Shown here: positions 53,285 to 61,492 of the stretch, piece by piece
Position numbering within the stretch: position 1 is the first letter of the stretch
Layout: each line of letters begins with the position of its first letter
Source: UBA3064 sp023258775
GTDB lineage: Bacteria > Pseudomonadota > Gammaproteobacteria > Burkholderiales > Burkholderiaceae_E
Reading direction: 5' to 3'
NCBI GenBank assembly: GCA_044355655.1
Contig: JBIKXS010000001.1
Span: 1-64,000 of the forward strand
Length of the DNA stretch: 64,000 nt
The notes under the pieces: generated by a model
Seen by the model: the letters and a program-made list of their open reading frames with translations, nothing else
Told to the model about the DNA's origin: nothing
Database searches by the model: none
Position numbers and translations under genes: made by a program

Positions 53285-53906
53285 GATTCGTCTTCATTGT
53301 TATTACAGTTTATCCTCCCCATGGGCTTATTTCGGTGGCCCTCGACTTGCAGCGCTCACACAAGCCTACGAGGTAAAACTCGAACTAAGACCCTTTGATT
53401 TCCAAGCTATCGTGCCGCATACCGGTGGCATTCCCCTGCGTACGCGTCCACAAGAGCGTCAAACTTATCACGCCCTCGAGTTGGCCCGCTGGAGTAAGCG
53501 CCTTAAAATGCCTATAAACTTGGTGCCGCGGTATTACCGCAAGCAAGCTTTGCCAAGTGATTGGAATAAGCTGCCAGGCTGGACAGTGATCGCTGCACAA
53601 CAGGCTGGTTTGGATGCCCAGGCGCTGTCGCATGCCCTGCTGAAAGCGCTTTGGGTTGAAGAGCGTGACACGGCAGATGCATCGGTTCGCGTTGAGATTG
53701 CTGACAGCCTTGGCATGCCTGGTGTTGAACTGGTCACAGCCGAAAGGGGAGATCTTGTTCAAGCCGCTTACCGGGAGTTTAGTGAACAGGCTCGATTGAT
53801 CGGTGTCTTTGGGTCACCAACTTACGTGATTGAGGCTGAAAGATTCTGGGGGCAGGACCGTCTCGATTTCTTGGAAGAGCGGCTGATCGAACTCAGTCGG
53901 ATTTAA
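53283..53906 (+). CDS. 2-hydroxychromene-2-carboxylate isomerase / DsbA-like protein
   Basis: A 207-residue thioredoxin-fold protein. LHCYYSLSSPWAYFGGPRLA is the N-terminal active site of the HCCA isomerase/kappa GST family (serine in place of cysteine), and IGVFGSPTYVIEAERFWGQD with RLDFLEERL is the C-terminal signature. These enzymes are glutathione-dependent and act in aromatic degradation. The substrate is not evident; the divergent flavoprotein suggests an oxidation pathway. Weak ribosome-binding site. Confidence 0.88.
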   Translation: MIRLHCYYSLSSPWAYFGGPRLAALTQAYEVKLELRPFDFQAIVPHTGGIPLRTRPQERQTYHALELARWSKRLKMPINLVPRYYRKQALPSDWNKLPGWTVIAAQQAGLDAQALSHALLKALWVEERDTADASVRVEIADSLGMPGVELVTAERGDLVQAAYREFSEQARLIGVFGSPTYVIEAERFWGQDRLDFLEERLIELSRI

Positions 53907-53995
53907 GCTCATCTCTATTTCGGAAATTTTTAGATATTTCTCAAAAGAATTGGGTCCGGTTTGTGATTTATCGTTTAAGTTGTAATTTCAAAAAG

Positions 53996-55081
53996 TTATT
54001 CCGATCGAAAAGTTACGACATGATCGGCATCGAGTCGTATGCCGATAGCCTCCCCGTGATCATGGTTATGATGGCTTGGTACGAGGGTGAGGACTTCGCT
54101 GCCCGAAGCAAGCTTCAAGGCGTACATAAATTGTGCACCTCGAAAGGCTTTGCGAATGATCTCACCGGTGATCGGTGAGGCATCATCGTGGACAACGTCA
54201 TCGGGGCGTAGCAACACCATGACTCGGCCCCGGGCGTCGGCTGATGACGCCGCCATGGCAAGATCGGCGGGGTCTTGTATCGCCAGCTCGCCAATTTCGG
54301 TTTGAAGCAGACTCTTGCCATCGCGTTGCATCAATTGGGCTTGCAAAAACGAGCCCTGTCCGACGAAATTCGCGACTCGTCGCGATCTGGGTTGGTGATA
54401 GAGACGCCAGGCGGTATCCCATTGCTCAACGCGGCCCGCCGACATCACACCTACCGAGTCGGCAAGCGCAAACGCCTCATGCTGATCGTGTGTTACTAAC
54501 AGCGCTGTTGTGCCGTGGCGCTTAAGGAGGTCGCGCAAATCCATGGCAAGTCGCTCGCGTAATGCAGGATCTAGATTGGAAAATGGTTCATCGAGCAATA
54601 ACAGATGGGGACGTGGCGCAAGCGCTCTGGCAAGGGCTACTCGTTGCTGCTGGCCTCCTGAGAGCTCATGAGGGAAACGACGCTCGAATCCAGCCAGACC
54701 CACAAGCTCCAATAGGTCAAGTGCTTGTATCGATGCAGCTTCTTTTGATAACTTTCTTAATCCAAAGGTGACGTTGTCCAAAACGCTCAAGTGCGGAAAT
54801 AAAGCGTAGTCCTGAAAGACGATCCCGACCTGCCTTTGCTCAGGGGCCAAGGTTTTGCCTTGCTTTGAGACTAACTGATCTCGAATATAGATTTCACCAT
54901 GATCGATTGCCTGAAACCCGGCAATGGCCCGCAAGACGGTGGTTTTGCCCGAGCCCGAAGCACCGAGCAAGCACCCAATGGCGGACTGTTCTAAATGAAA
55001 TGACAGTCGATCAAGAACGCTTCGGCGCTGGGTGCCTTCGCCAAAAGAAACGGTGACTTGATCAAGGCTTAATGCATTCAT
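53996..55081 (-). CDS. ABC transporter ATP-binding protein, ferric iron type
   Basis: A 361-residue ATPase. Walker A is CLLGASGSGKTTVLRAIAGF, the Q-loop is GIVFQDYALFPHLSVLDNV, the signature is ELSGGQQQRVALARALA, and Walker B is LLLLDEPFSNLDPALRE. The C-terminal TOBE-like segment (VMVLLRPDDVVHDDASPITG) is present. It is most like FbpC/PotA proteins, which drive uptake of Fe(III), spermidine or similar. ATG 55081 gives the standard start; the frame upstream lacks a ribosome-binding site. It is divergent from the permease at 55217. No periplasmic receptor lies nearby. Confidence 0.9.
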   Translation of the reverse strand: MNALSLDQVTVSFGEGTQRRSVLDRLSFHLEQSAIGCLLGASGSGKTTVLRAIAGFQAIDHGEIYIRDQLVSKQGKTLAPEQRQVGIVFQDYALFPHLSVLDNVTFGLRKLSKEAASIQALDLLELVGLAGFERRFPHELSGGQQQRVALARALAPRPHLLLLDEPFSNLDPALRERLAMDLRDLLKRHGTTALLVTHDQHEAFALADSVGVMSAGRVEQWDTAWRLYHQPRSRRVANFVGQGSFLQAQLMQRDGKSLLQTEIGELAIQDPADLAMAASSADARGRVMVLLRPDDVVHDDASPITGEIIRKAFRGAQFMYALKLASGSEVLTLVPSHHNHDHGEAIGIRLDADHVVTFRSE

Positions 55082-55216
55082 GATTAGATTTCTCAGGTCC
55101 AAGCTTAACCTTAGTTGGCGATTGACGCGAAAACCGCGTCTCGGGCTGCGATTAGTCACTTTGAGTCAGCCTAGACTGCCTGGGTGATATGGGCTGACCG
55201 TACAATCGATTCGCTT

Positions 55217-56869
55217 ATGCAGATTCCTTTTGTTTCTTCACTTACAACGCGCGTGCTCCCTCTCCTTATGGGACTTGGAGTCTCGATTCCCTTGCTAGCG
55301 CTCTTGATGCTTGCAGCGGGTTTGCATCCGCTAGAGTCAGCGGCAAACCATGCGGCAATTCCGGGAGAGGGCTTAGGGCACCTGCTTGAGCATGTGCTTG
55401 GGCGTTATGCCTTAAACACCTTGGTCGTGAGCCTTGTGGCCATGGCGGTGGCTGGATCAATCGGCGTACTCGCTGGTTGGTTGGTCGCTGCTTACCAGTT
55501 TCCGGGACGTCGCTGGATGTCATGGGCGCTGTTGATGCCGCTTGCGATTCCCCCTTATGTGATGGCTTTTGCCTTTACAGACTTTCTCGATGTATCTGGA
55601 CCCTTGCAACAAGGGCTTCGAGCACTGATGGCGCTTGAGCTAGGCCCAAGTTCGAGCCTAAGCGTGCGCACCCCTTGGGGGGCGGGCATGTGCCTTGGCC
55701 TTGCGCTGTACCCGTATATTTACATGCTGGCTCGTGGCGCCTTCGCGGAGCGAAGTGCCTCGCTTGCCGAAGCGGCTCGAAGTCTAGGGACGCCGGCCTG
55801 GCAGGTTTGGCCCAAGGTAATCTGGCCGATCGCAAGGCCCTCGGTCGCCGCGGGTTCAGCGCTGGTGTTGATGGAGGTGTTAGCTGATTTTGGTACCGTC
55901 AGCTATTTTGCAACTGATACGCTTACCGCCGGCATTTATAAGGCCTGGCAGGGGATGGGCGATAAGCTAAGTGCCGCCCGCCTGGCGCTTGTGCTACTTG
56001 TTGCTGTTGGCGTGCTCGTATGGATCGAACGAAAGCAGCGAGCGCGGCGGGCACTTGCCTCGCGTTCCTGGCGCCCTGCACAAGTTCAAGCCTTGGAGGG
56101 CTGGGCGGCCTGGCGGGCAAGCGTACTTTGCCTTTGCCCGATCCTGATCGCCTTTGTTGCGCCGGTTTCAATACTCTTGCATGCGCTGGAGCCACTTGAA
56201 GTGGAGCAAGCCGCTCGTTTAGGCCAGTGGTTGCAAAACTCGCTGCTCTTGGCGGCTTTGTCAGTGTGGGTCATTATCCCTGCAGCCGTCTTGCTTGCCT
56301 ACGTTGGACGGATCAATCCAAGTCCATGGGTAAAGTCTATTACCGCACTTTCAAATGCTGGCTATGCGTTGCCCGGTGTCGTGATTGGCGTCGGTATTTT
56401 GAGTACTGCGGCCTGGTTAAGAAACTGGCTCCCAATTTGGAACGCTTGGATTGGTCAAGGACTTTTGTTGGGACTTTTGCTTCTGGTCTACGCCTATGGC
56501 GTTCGATTTTTCTCGGTTGGCTTTCAAGGTATTGAGGCATCGCTTAAGCGAATTTCACCGTCGATGGATCAAAGTGCTCAATCGCTCGGACATAGCTCCT
56601 GGCAGGTTTTGCGCCGTGTCCATTGGCCACTCCTTAAACCCACCGTAACAGCCTGCGCCCTGCTGGTCTTTGTTGATGCACTTAAGGAGCTTCCTGCCAC
56701 CTTGGTGCTGCGACCTTTTAACTTTGACACCCTCGCCGTCGTGGCCTATCAGTTTGCCTCTGATGAGCGTCTTGGCGAAGCCGCATGGCCTTGTCTCTTA
56801 ATGGTTACGATCGGCCTTCTGCCGATTTGGTGGCTTGCACGGGTTCAGCGCAAGGTCCCTATGCTATAA
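55217..56869 (+). CDS. ABC transporter permease, ferric iron type (two fused domains)
   Basis: A 550-residue membrane protein with about 12 hydrophobic segments. Two binding-protein-dependent transport domains are present, each with an EAA loop: EAARSLGTPAWQVWPKVIWP near residue 195 and QSAQSLGHSSWQVLRRVHWP near residue 455. This duplicated form is typical of FbpB/SfuB ferric permeases. The start is uncertain (ATG 55217 or GTG 55184), neither with a strong site. It is divergent from its ATPase, and the tRNA-Val gene follows after about 100 bases. The -10-like TATAAT at 56865-56870 lies in its last codons. Confidence 0.9.
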   Translation: MQIPFVSSLTTRVLPLLMGLGVSIPLLALLMLAAGLHPLESAANHAAIPGEGLGHLLEHVLGRYALNTLVVSLVAMAVAGSIGVLAGWLVAAYQFPGRRWMSWALLMPLAIPPYVMAFAFTDFLDVSGPLQQGLRALMALELGPSSSLSVRTPWGAGMCLGLALYPYIYMLARGAFAERSASLAEAARSLGTPAWQVWPKVIWPIARPSVAAGSALVLMEVLADFGTVSYFATDTLTAGIYKAWQGMGDKLSAARLALVLLVAVGVLVWIERKQRARRALASRSWRPAQVQALEGWAAWRASVLCLCPILIAFVAPVSILLHALEPLEVEQAARLGQWLQNSLLLAALSVWVIIPAAVLLAYVGRINPSPWVKSITALSNAGYALPGVVIGVGILSTAAWLRNWLPIWNAWIGQGLLLGLLLLVYAYGVRFFSVGFQGIEASLKRISPSMDQSAQSLGHSSWQVLRRVHWPLLKPTVTACALLVFVDALKELPATLVLRPFNFDTLAVVAYQFASDERLGEAAWPCLLMVTIGLLPIWWLARVQRKVPML

Positions 56870-56966
56870 TCGTGGGCCGAATACGTGAGAAATGAGTCTG
56901 CTTTCATCGTTTGCTCATATGCTTACAGACGGGACGTTCAGCCTTGCTAAACGCCCCCGGTTCTAC

Positions 56967-57043
56967 AGGCGGTTAGCTCAGCTGGTTAGAGCGTTGCGTT
57001 GACATCGCAAAGGTCGTTGGTTCGATTCCAATACCGCCTACCA
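56967..57043 (+). tRNA. tRNA-Val(GAC)
   Basis: The gene begins AGGCGGTTAGCTCAG and ends CCGCCTACCA. The anticodon loop TTGACAT gives GAC, and the T loop TTCGATT is standard. A seven-base acceptor stem pairs, and CCA is encoded. It lies 48 bases before thrS, so the two may share a transcript. A TATAAT at 56865-56870 could be its promoter, with an unusually long leader. Confidence 0.96.
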
Positions 57044-57090
57044 AACGCTTGCCGAATTCTTGTTCCCGCTATGTTTACCGGCCCAAACGC

Positions 57091-59022
57091 ATGATCCAAG
57101 TCCGCCTGCCTGACGGATCCGAACGTCAGTTTTCCCAGCCTCTTACCGTCGCTGAATTTGCCCAATCGATCGGACCAGGTCTTGCTAAAGCAGCCCTTGC
57201 CGGCCGGGTCAACGGGGAACTTGTTGATACCAGTTACCTGATTGCGGACAACGCAAGTGTTTCGGTCGTTACGGGTAAAGACCCTGAGGGACTTGAGCTT
57301 ATCCGACACTCAACAGCACACTTGCTGGCCTACGCGGTAAAGCAATTATTTCCGCAGGCGCAGGTCACGATTGGTCCCGTGATAGAAAACGGCTTTTATT
57401 ATGATTTTTCCTATGATCGTGCCTTTACGCCCGAGGATCTAAGCGCGATTGAGGCACGGATGCATGAGTTGGCAGCGCTCGATGAAGCCGTGCACCGAGA
57501 AGCCTGGAAGCGTGACGACGCTGTCGATTTTTTCCGGGCACAAGGCGAGCACTACAAGGCTGAAATTATCCAGAGCATTCCAGCGGATCAAATAATTTCA
57601 CTCTACCGCGAGGGCGACTTTATCGACTTGTGCCGCGGGCCGCATGTGCCATCGACCGGTAAATTGAAGGTTTTCAAATTGATGAAGGTCGCCGGTGCAT
57701 ACTGGCGTGGCGACCATCGCAATGAAATGTTGCAGCGTATCTACGGTACGGCCTGGGTCAATCAGACCGATCAAGATGCTTATTTGCACATGCTTGCCGA
57801 GGCCGAAAAGCGAGATCATCGCCGCCTAGGTCGAGAACTCGATTTGTTCCATCTGCAAGACGATGCGCCGGGGATGGTGTTTTGGCATCCGCGTGGCTTT
57901 GCGGTCTGGCAGCAGGTCGAGCAGTACATGCGTCGGATTTATCAGGACAACGGTTACCAGGAGATCCGTTGTCCGCAAGTTCTTGATCGTTCGCTTTGGG
58001 AGCGCTCGGGTCATTGGGAAAATTACAAAGACGCCATGTTCACAACCGCCTCGGAAAACCGTGACTATGCGGTCAAACCGATGAATTGCCCAGGCCATGT
58101 TCAGGTCTATAACGCTGGCTTACGCAGCTACCGGGACTTACCCTTGCGCTATGGCGAATTCGGTGCCTGTCATCGTAATGAGCCCTCTGGTGCTTTGCAC
58201 GGGATTATGCGTGTGCGCGGTTTTGTTCAAGACGATGGTCATATTTTCTGTACCGAAGATCAAATTCAACAGGAATGTGCCAACTACACGCGTCTCCTAC
58301 AGTCGGTGTATGCCGATTTTGGCTTTGATCAAATCATTTACAAGCTCGCAACGCGACCTGTGAAACGCGTTGGCAGTGATGCACTTTGGGACAAAGCCGA
58401 AGCCGCACTTGCAAACTCTCTTACTGCTTCAGGTGTTACCTTTATGGTGAGCGAAGGCGATGGCGCCTTTTACGGTCCGAAGATCGAGTACTCACTGAAA
58501 GACGCGCTTGGACGTATTTGGCAGTGCGGCACGATGCAGGTAGATTTCAATATGCCGATTCGCTTGGGTGCCGAGTTTGTTGATATCGACAACACAAGAA
58601 AGCACCCAGTTATGCTGCACAGAGCCATTGTTGGCTCGATGGAGCGCTTTATTGGTATCTTGATCGAACATCACGCCGGCGCACTGCCAATGTGGTTGGC
58701 TCCGGTCCAATGTGTTGTGATGAGTATTACTGAGGTCCAAGCTTCATACGCGGACAATGTTGCGCAAAGGCTGAAAAAACAAGGATTTAGAGTTGAATCC
58801 GATTTGCGGAACGAAAAGATCAACTATAAAATCCGCGAGAACAGCCTGCAAAAGATCCCCTATTTGCTCGTAGTTGGCGAGAAAGAGCGTCAGGCTGGAC
58901 AAGTGTCGGTGCGTGCGAGAGGTGGCGTTGACCTCGGTGTCATGGCGGTCGAGTCCTTCATCGATTTGCTTGGCGACGATGTAACAAGCAAGCGATCAAG
59001 CGCCTTGGCAAAAGTTGTTTAA
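57091..59022 (+). CDS. thrS: Threonyl-tRNA synthetase
   Basis: A 643-residue class II synthetase. The TGS domain opens MIQVRLPDGSERQFSQPLTV, the editing domain has HSTAHLLAYAVKQLFPQA and IDLCRGPHVP, and the catalytic domain has VKPMNCPGHVQVYNAG near residue 331 (zinc cysteine), RYGEFGACHRNEPSGALHGI, and VGSMERFIGILIEHHAG. The anticodon-binding domain is at the C-terminus. ATG 57091 is chosen from family alignment; the longer frame enters the tRNA. It leads the thrS-infC-rpmI-rplT cluster. Confidence 0.97.
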   Translation: MIQVRLPDGSERQFSQPLTVAEFAQSIGPGLAKAALAGRVNGELVDTSYLIADNASVSVVTGKDPEGLELIRHSTAHLLAYAVKQLFPQAQVTIGPVIENGFYYDFSYDRAFTPEDLSAIEARMHELAALDEAVHREAWKRDDAVDFFRAQGEHYKAEIIQSIPADQIISLYREGDFIDLCRGPHVPSTGKLKVFKLMKVAGAYWRGDHRNEMLQRIYGTAWVNQTDQDAYLHMLAEAEKRDHRRLGRELDLFHLQDDAPGMVFWHPRGFAVWQQVEQYMRRIYQDNGYQEIRCPQVLDRSLWERSGHWENYKDAMFTTASENRDYAVKPMNCPGHVQVYNAGLRSYRDLPLRYGEFGACHRNEPSGALHGIMRVRGFVQDDGHIFCTEDQIQQECANYTRLLQSVYADFGFDQIIYKLATRPVKRVGSDALWDKAEAALANSLTASGVTFMVSEGDGAFYGPKIEYSLKDALGRIWQCGTMQVDFNMPIRLGAEFVDIDNTRKHPVMLHRAIVGSMERFIGILIEHHAGALPMWLAPVQCVVMSITEVQASYADNVAQRLKKQGFRVESDLRNEKINYKIRENSLQKIPYLLVVGEKERQAGQVSVRARGGVDLGVMAVESFIDLLGDDVTSKRSSALAKVV

Positions 59023-59078
59023 CGCCTAATCAGGCTTAATCATCGAGACAAAGATCAACAAGAACCGGAGAAGCAAGC

Positions 59079-59600
59079 ATCGCTACTGAACGTACCCATC
59101 GTATTAACGGTGAAATAACGGTTCCCGAAGTCCGTTTGATCGGGAAGGATAATGAAGCGCTCGGTATCGTCCGAATCCAAGAAGCGCTCCGAATGGCCGA
59201 CGAGGCCGCAGTCGATCTGGTGGAAATTGCTGCTCAGGCTTCACCACCCGTCGTAAAGTTGATGGACTATGGCAAGTTTCGCTATCAGGAACAGAAACGA
59301 GCCGCAGAGGCAAAGTCCAAGCAAAAGACGATTCAAGTCAAAGAGATCAAATTCAGGCCTGGCACCGATGACGGTGATTACATGGTCAAGTTGCGTAACC
59401 TGATTCGATTCCTCGAAGAAGGCGACAAAGCGAAAATCACGATGCGTTTCCGAGGTCGTGAAATGGCCCACCAGGAGTTTGGTGTCCGTCTCCTCGAACG
59501 TATCCGGACCGATCTAGATCAGCACGGTCAGGTCGAAGCGATGCCCAAACTTGAGGGCCGTCAAATGGTGATGGTTATCGCACCCAAGCGCAAAAAGTAA
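59079..59600 (+). CDS. infC: Translation initiation factor IF-3 with ATC start codon
   Basis: A 173-residue factor. The N-terminus reads (M)ATERTHRINGEITVPEVRL, the usual first block of IF-3, and begins at ATC 59079, with GGAG eight bases before it. The next ATG lies 57 bases downstream and would remove the conserved block, so ATC is the real start. In E. coli infC starts with AUU, a rare codon that IF-3 itself represses. Domains: VDLVEIAAQASPPVVKLMDY near residue 52, and KEIKFRPGTDDGDYMVKLRN in the C-terminal domain. Confidence 0.93.
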   Translation: MATERTHRINGEITVPEVRLIGKDNEALGIVRIQEALRMADEAAVDLVEIAAQASPPVVKLMDYGKFRYQEQKRAAEAKSKQKTIQVKEIKFRPGTDDGDYMVKLRNLIRFLEEGDKAKITMRFRGREMAHQEFGVRLLERIRTDLDQHGQVEAMPKLEGRQMVMVIAPKRKK

Positions 59601-59629
59601 GCGTTTTAGCGTATACTTATTGGTTGCCT

Positions 59630-59649
59630 GGGTTCAGTTCGCTGAGCCC
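59630..59649 (+). promoter_or_regulatory. UUCG hairpin in infC-rpmI spacer, possible L20 leader
   Basis: GGGTTCAG (59630-59637), loop TTCG, CTGAGCCC (59642-59649): an 8-bp stem with one G-T pair and a stable UUCG loop. No T run follows. The spacer before rpmI-rplT is where ribosomal protein L20 represses its own operon in other bacteria, so a regulatory role is plausible. TATACT at 59612 may be an internal promoter. Confidence 0.4.
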
Positions 59650-59751
59650 GACAAAAAGACGCGGTCAGGGTCTTAAAAGGGCGTTGTTATGCGAGGCTTT
59701 TTGCAACGCATGTCAAAGCACACCTTGGATCGTTGAGAAGATGGAGCAATC

Positions 59752-59949
59752 ATGCCCAAAATGAAAACCAAGCGGGGCGCGGCCAAGCGCTTTCGTGTGC
59801 GTCCAGGCGGTTCGATCAAACGCGGACAAGCTTTCAAGCGCCACATCCTCACCAAGAAAACAACGAAGAACAAGCGACAGTTGCGTGGATCCGCAGAGGT
59901 TATGGCGGTTGATATTGCGCATGTACGTGCAATGCTTCCCTACGCGTAA
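59752..59949 (+). CDS. rpmI: Ribosomal protein L35
   Basis: A 65-residue basic protein of the 50S subunit. MPKMKTKRGAAKRFRVRPGG and KRHILTKKTTKNKRQLRGSA match L35 along the whole length. Start ATG 59752 follows GGAG. It lies 12 bases before rplT, the standard infC-rpmI-rplT order. Confidence 0.97.
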   Translation: MPKMKTKRGAAKRFRVRPGGSIKRGQAFKRHILTKKTTKNKRQLRGSAEVMAVDIAHVRAMLPYA

Positions 59950-59961
59950 AGGAGTCCGCAA

Positions 59962-60321
59962 ATGCCTCGAGTTAAACGTGGTGTGACGGCGCGAGCACGT
60001 CACAAAAAAGTACTTGCTGCTGCTAAGGGCTACCGTGGTCGTCGCGGTAATGTTTACCGCATCGCCAAACAGGCGGTTATGCGCGCCGGACAATACGCCT
60101 ACCGCGATCGCCGTAATCGCAAACGCGTATTTCGTGCGCTTTGGATCGCAAGGATCAACGCTGCGGTTCGTGAACATGGCATGACCTACTCGGCATTTAT
60201 TCACGGTTTGAATAAAGCTTCGATTGGACTGGATCGTAAAGTCCTGGCTGATTTGGCAGTGCGCGACAAGGTGGCTTTTGCCTCCATCGTGGCGCAGGTG
60301 AGATCAACCATCGCTGCCTGA
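59962..60321 (+). CDS. rplT: Ribosomal protein L20
   Basis: A 119-residue 50S protein and operon repressor in many bacteria. MPRVKRGVTARARHKKVLAA, YRDRRNRKRVFRALWIARIN and YSAFIHGLNKASIGLDRKVL cover its hallmarks. AAAGGAG precedes the ATG. A rho-independent terminator follows at 60347. Confidence 0.98.
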   Translation: MPRVKRGVTARARHKKVLAAAKGYRGRRGNVYRIAKQAVMRAGQYAYRDRRNRKRVFRALWIARINAAVREHGMTYSAFIHGLNKASIGLDRKVLADLAVRDKVAFASIVAQVRSTIAA

Positions 60322-60346
60322 TTCACATTGACCCAGTCATGAGAGG

Positions 60347-60377
60347 GGGCCTTCTGTTTGTTCGGAAGGCCCTTTTT
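60347..60377 (+). terminator. Rho-independent terminator after rplT
   Basis: GGGCCTTC (60347-60354) pairs with GAAGGCCC (60365-60372), followed by TTTTT (60373-60377). It ends the infC-rpmI-rplT transcript and separates it, at least partly, from pheST. Confidence 0.9.
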
Positions 60378-60444
60378 GTTGCGATGAGACGGTTGATATA
60401 CCCAACATCGCGCAAGCTCGCCCTTCCACCCAAGGAATTGACCG

Positions 60445-61464
60445 ATGAATGCTTTACCGGACGCGGTTTCAATCGCAGCAATGATCGAGCAAGCAAGCGA
60501 GGACTTTTCATGCTGTGAAGACGCCGCACAACTTGCCAATGTTAAGGCACGATTTTTGGGTCGCGACGGGCGTTTAACCGCCATGATGAAAGGCCTTGCA
60601 GGGCTTGACACGCAGGCTCGCACGGAGCTTGGGCGCAGTCTTAATGTAGCGAAGCAATCGATCGAGAATGCCTGGAAATCGAGAGAAAGAGCGCTTGCGG
60701 AGCAACATTTAAATACCCAACTTGAAAAAGATTCGATCGATGTGACCTTGCCAGGAAGAGGGCGTGAGGATGGTGGTCTACATCCGATAACGCTCACAAT
60801 TGCTCGTATCGAGACGATTTTCCGCTCGATAGGCTTTGATGTCGCTGACGGTCCAGAAATCGAAGATGATTTCTATAATTTCACCGCATTAAATACGCCT
60901 CAGGATCATCCAGCGCGTTCGATGCACGACACCTTTTATGTCGAAGGTGGACTGCTTTTGCGAACACATACCTCGCCGATGCAGATTCGATACGCGCGAC
61001 AGCATAAGCCGCCCATTCGCGTCATTGCGCCTGGTAAGACTTATCGCGTTGACTCTGATGCCACACACTCACCGATGTTTCATCAGTTCGAGGGCTTGTG
61101 GCTCGACGAGGACATTAGCTTTGCTGATCTAAAGAGTGTGTACACGATGTTCTTGCGTCAGTTCTTTGAACAAGATGATATCGATGTGCGCTTTCGTCCC
61201 TCATATTTTCCTTTCACCGAGCCTTCAGCTGAAATTGATATGCGTTTTGGATCAGGACCGCTCAAGGATCGCTGGCTTGAAGTGTCGGGCTCTGGCCAGG
61301 TTCATCCTCAGGTTGTCCGCAATGTTGGTCTGGACCCGGAGCGCTTTATTGGTTTTGCCTTCGGTTCAGGGGTTGAACGCTTGGCGATGCTGCGCTATGG
61401 CGTATCCGATCTTCGTTTGTTTTTCGAAAACGATCTTAGATTTTTAAAGCAGTTTGATCGTTAA
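60445..61464 (+). CDS. pheS: Phenylalanyl-tRNA synthetase alpha subunit
   Basis: A 339-residue class II catalytic subunit. The coiled-coil N-terminus is followed by PGRGREDGGLHPITLTIARI, GPEIEDDFYNFTALNTPQDH, FPFTEPSAEIDMRFG and GFAFGSGVERLAMLRYGVSD. The length is standard. The start ATG 60445 lies 18 bases after an AAGGAATTG; a leader-peptide attenuator like E. coli pheM was not seen. The pheT start lies 28 bases after its stop. Confidence 0.97.
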   Translation: MNALPDAVSIAAMIEQASEDFSCCEDAAQLANVKARFLGRDGRLTAMMKGLAGLDTQARTELGRSLNVAKQSIENAWKSRERALAEQHLNTQLEKDSIDVTLPGRGREDGGLHPITLTIARIETIFRSIGFDVADGPEIEDDFYNFTALNTPQDHPARSMHDTFYVEGGLLLRTHTSPMQIRYARQHKPPIRVIAPGKTYRVDSDATHSPMFHQFEGLWLDEDISFADLKSVYTMFLRQFFEQDDIDVRFRPSYFPFTEPSAEIDMRFGSGPLKDRWLEVSGSGQVHPQVVRNVGLDPERFIGFAFGSGVERLAMLRYGVSDLRLFFENDLRFLKQFDR

Positions 61465-61492
61465 GCTGAATTCATGGTTTCTTGAGGATGTT

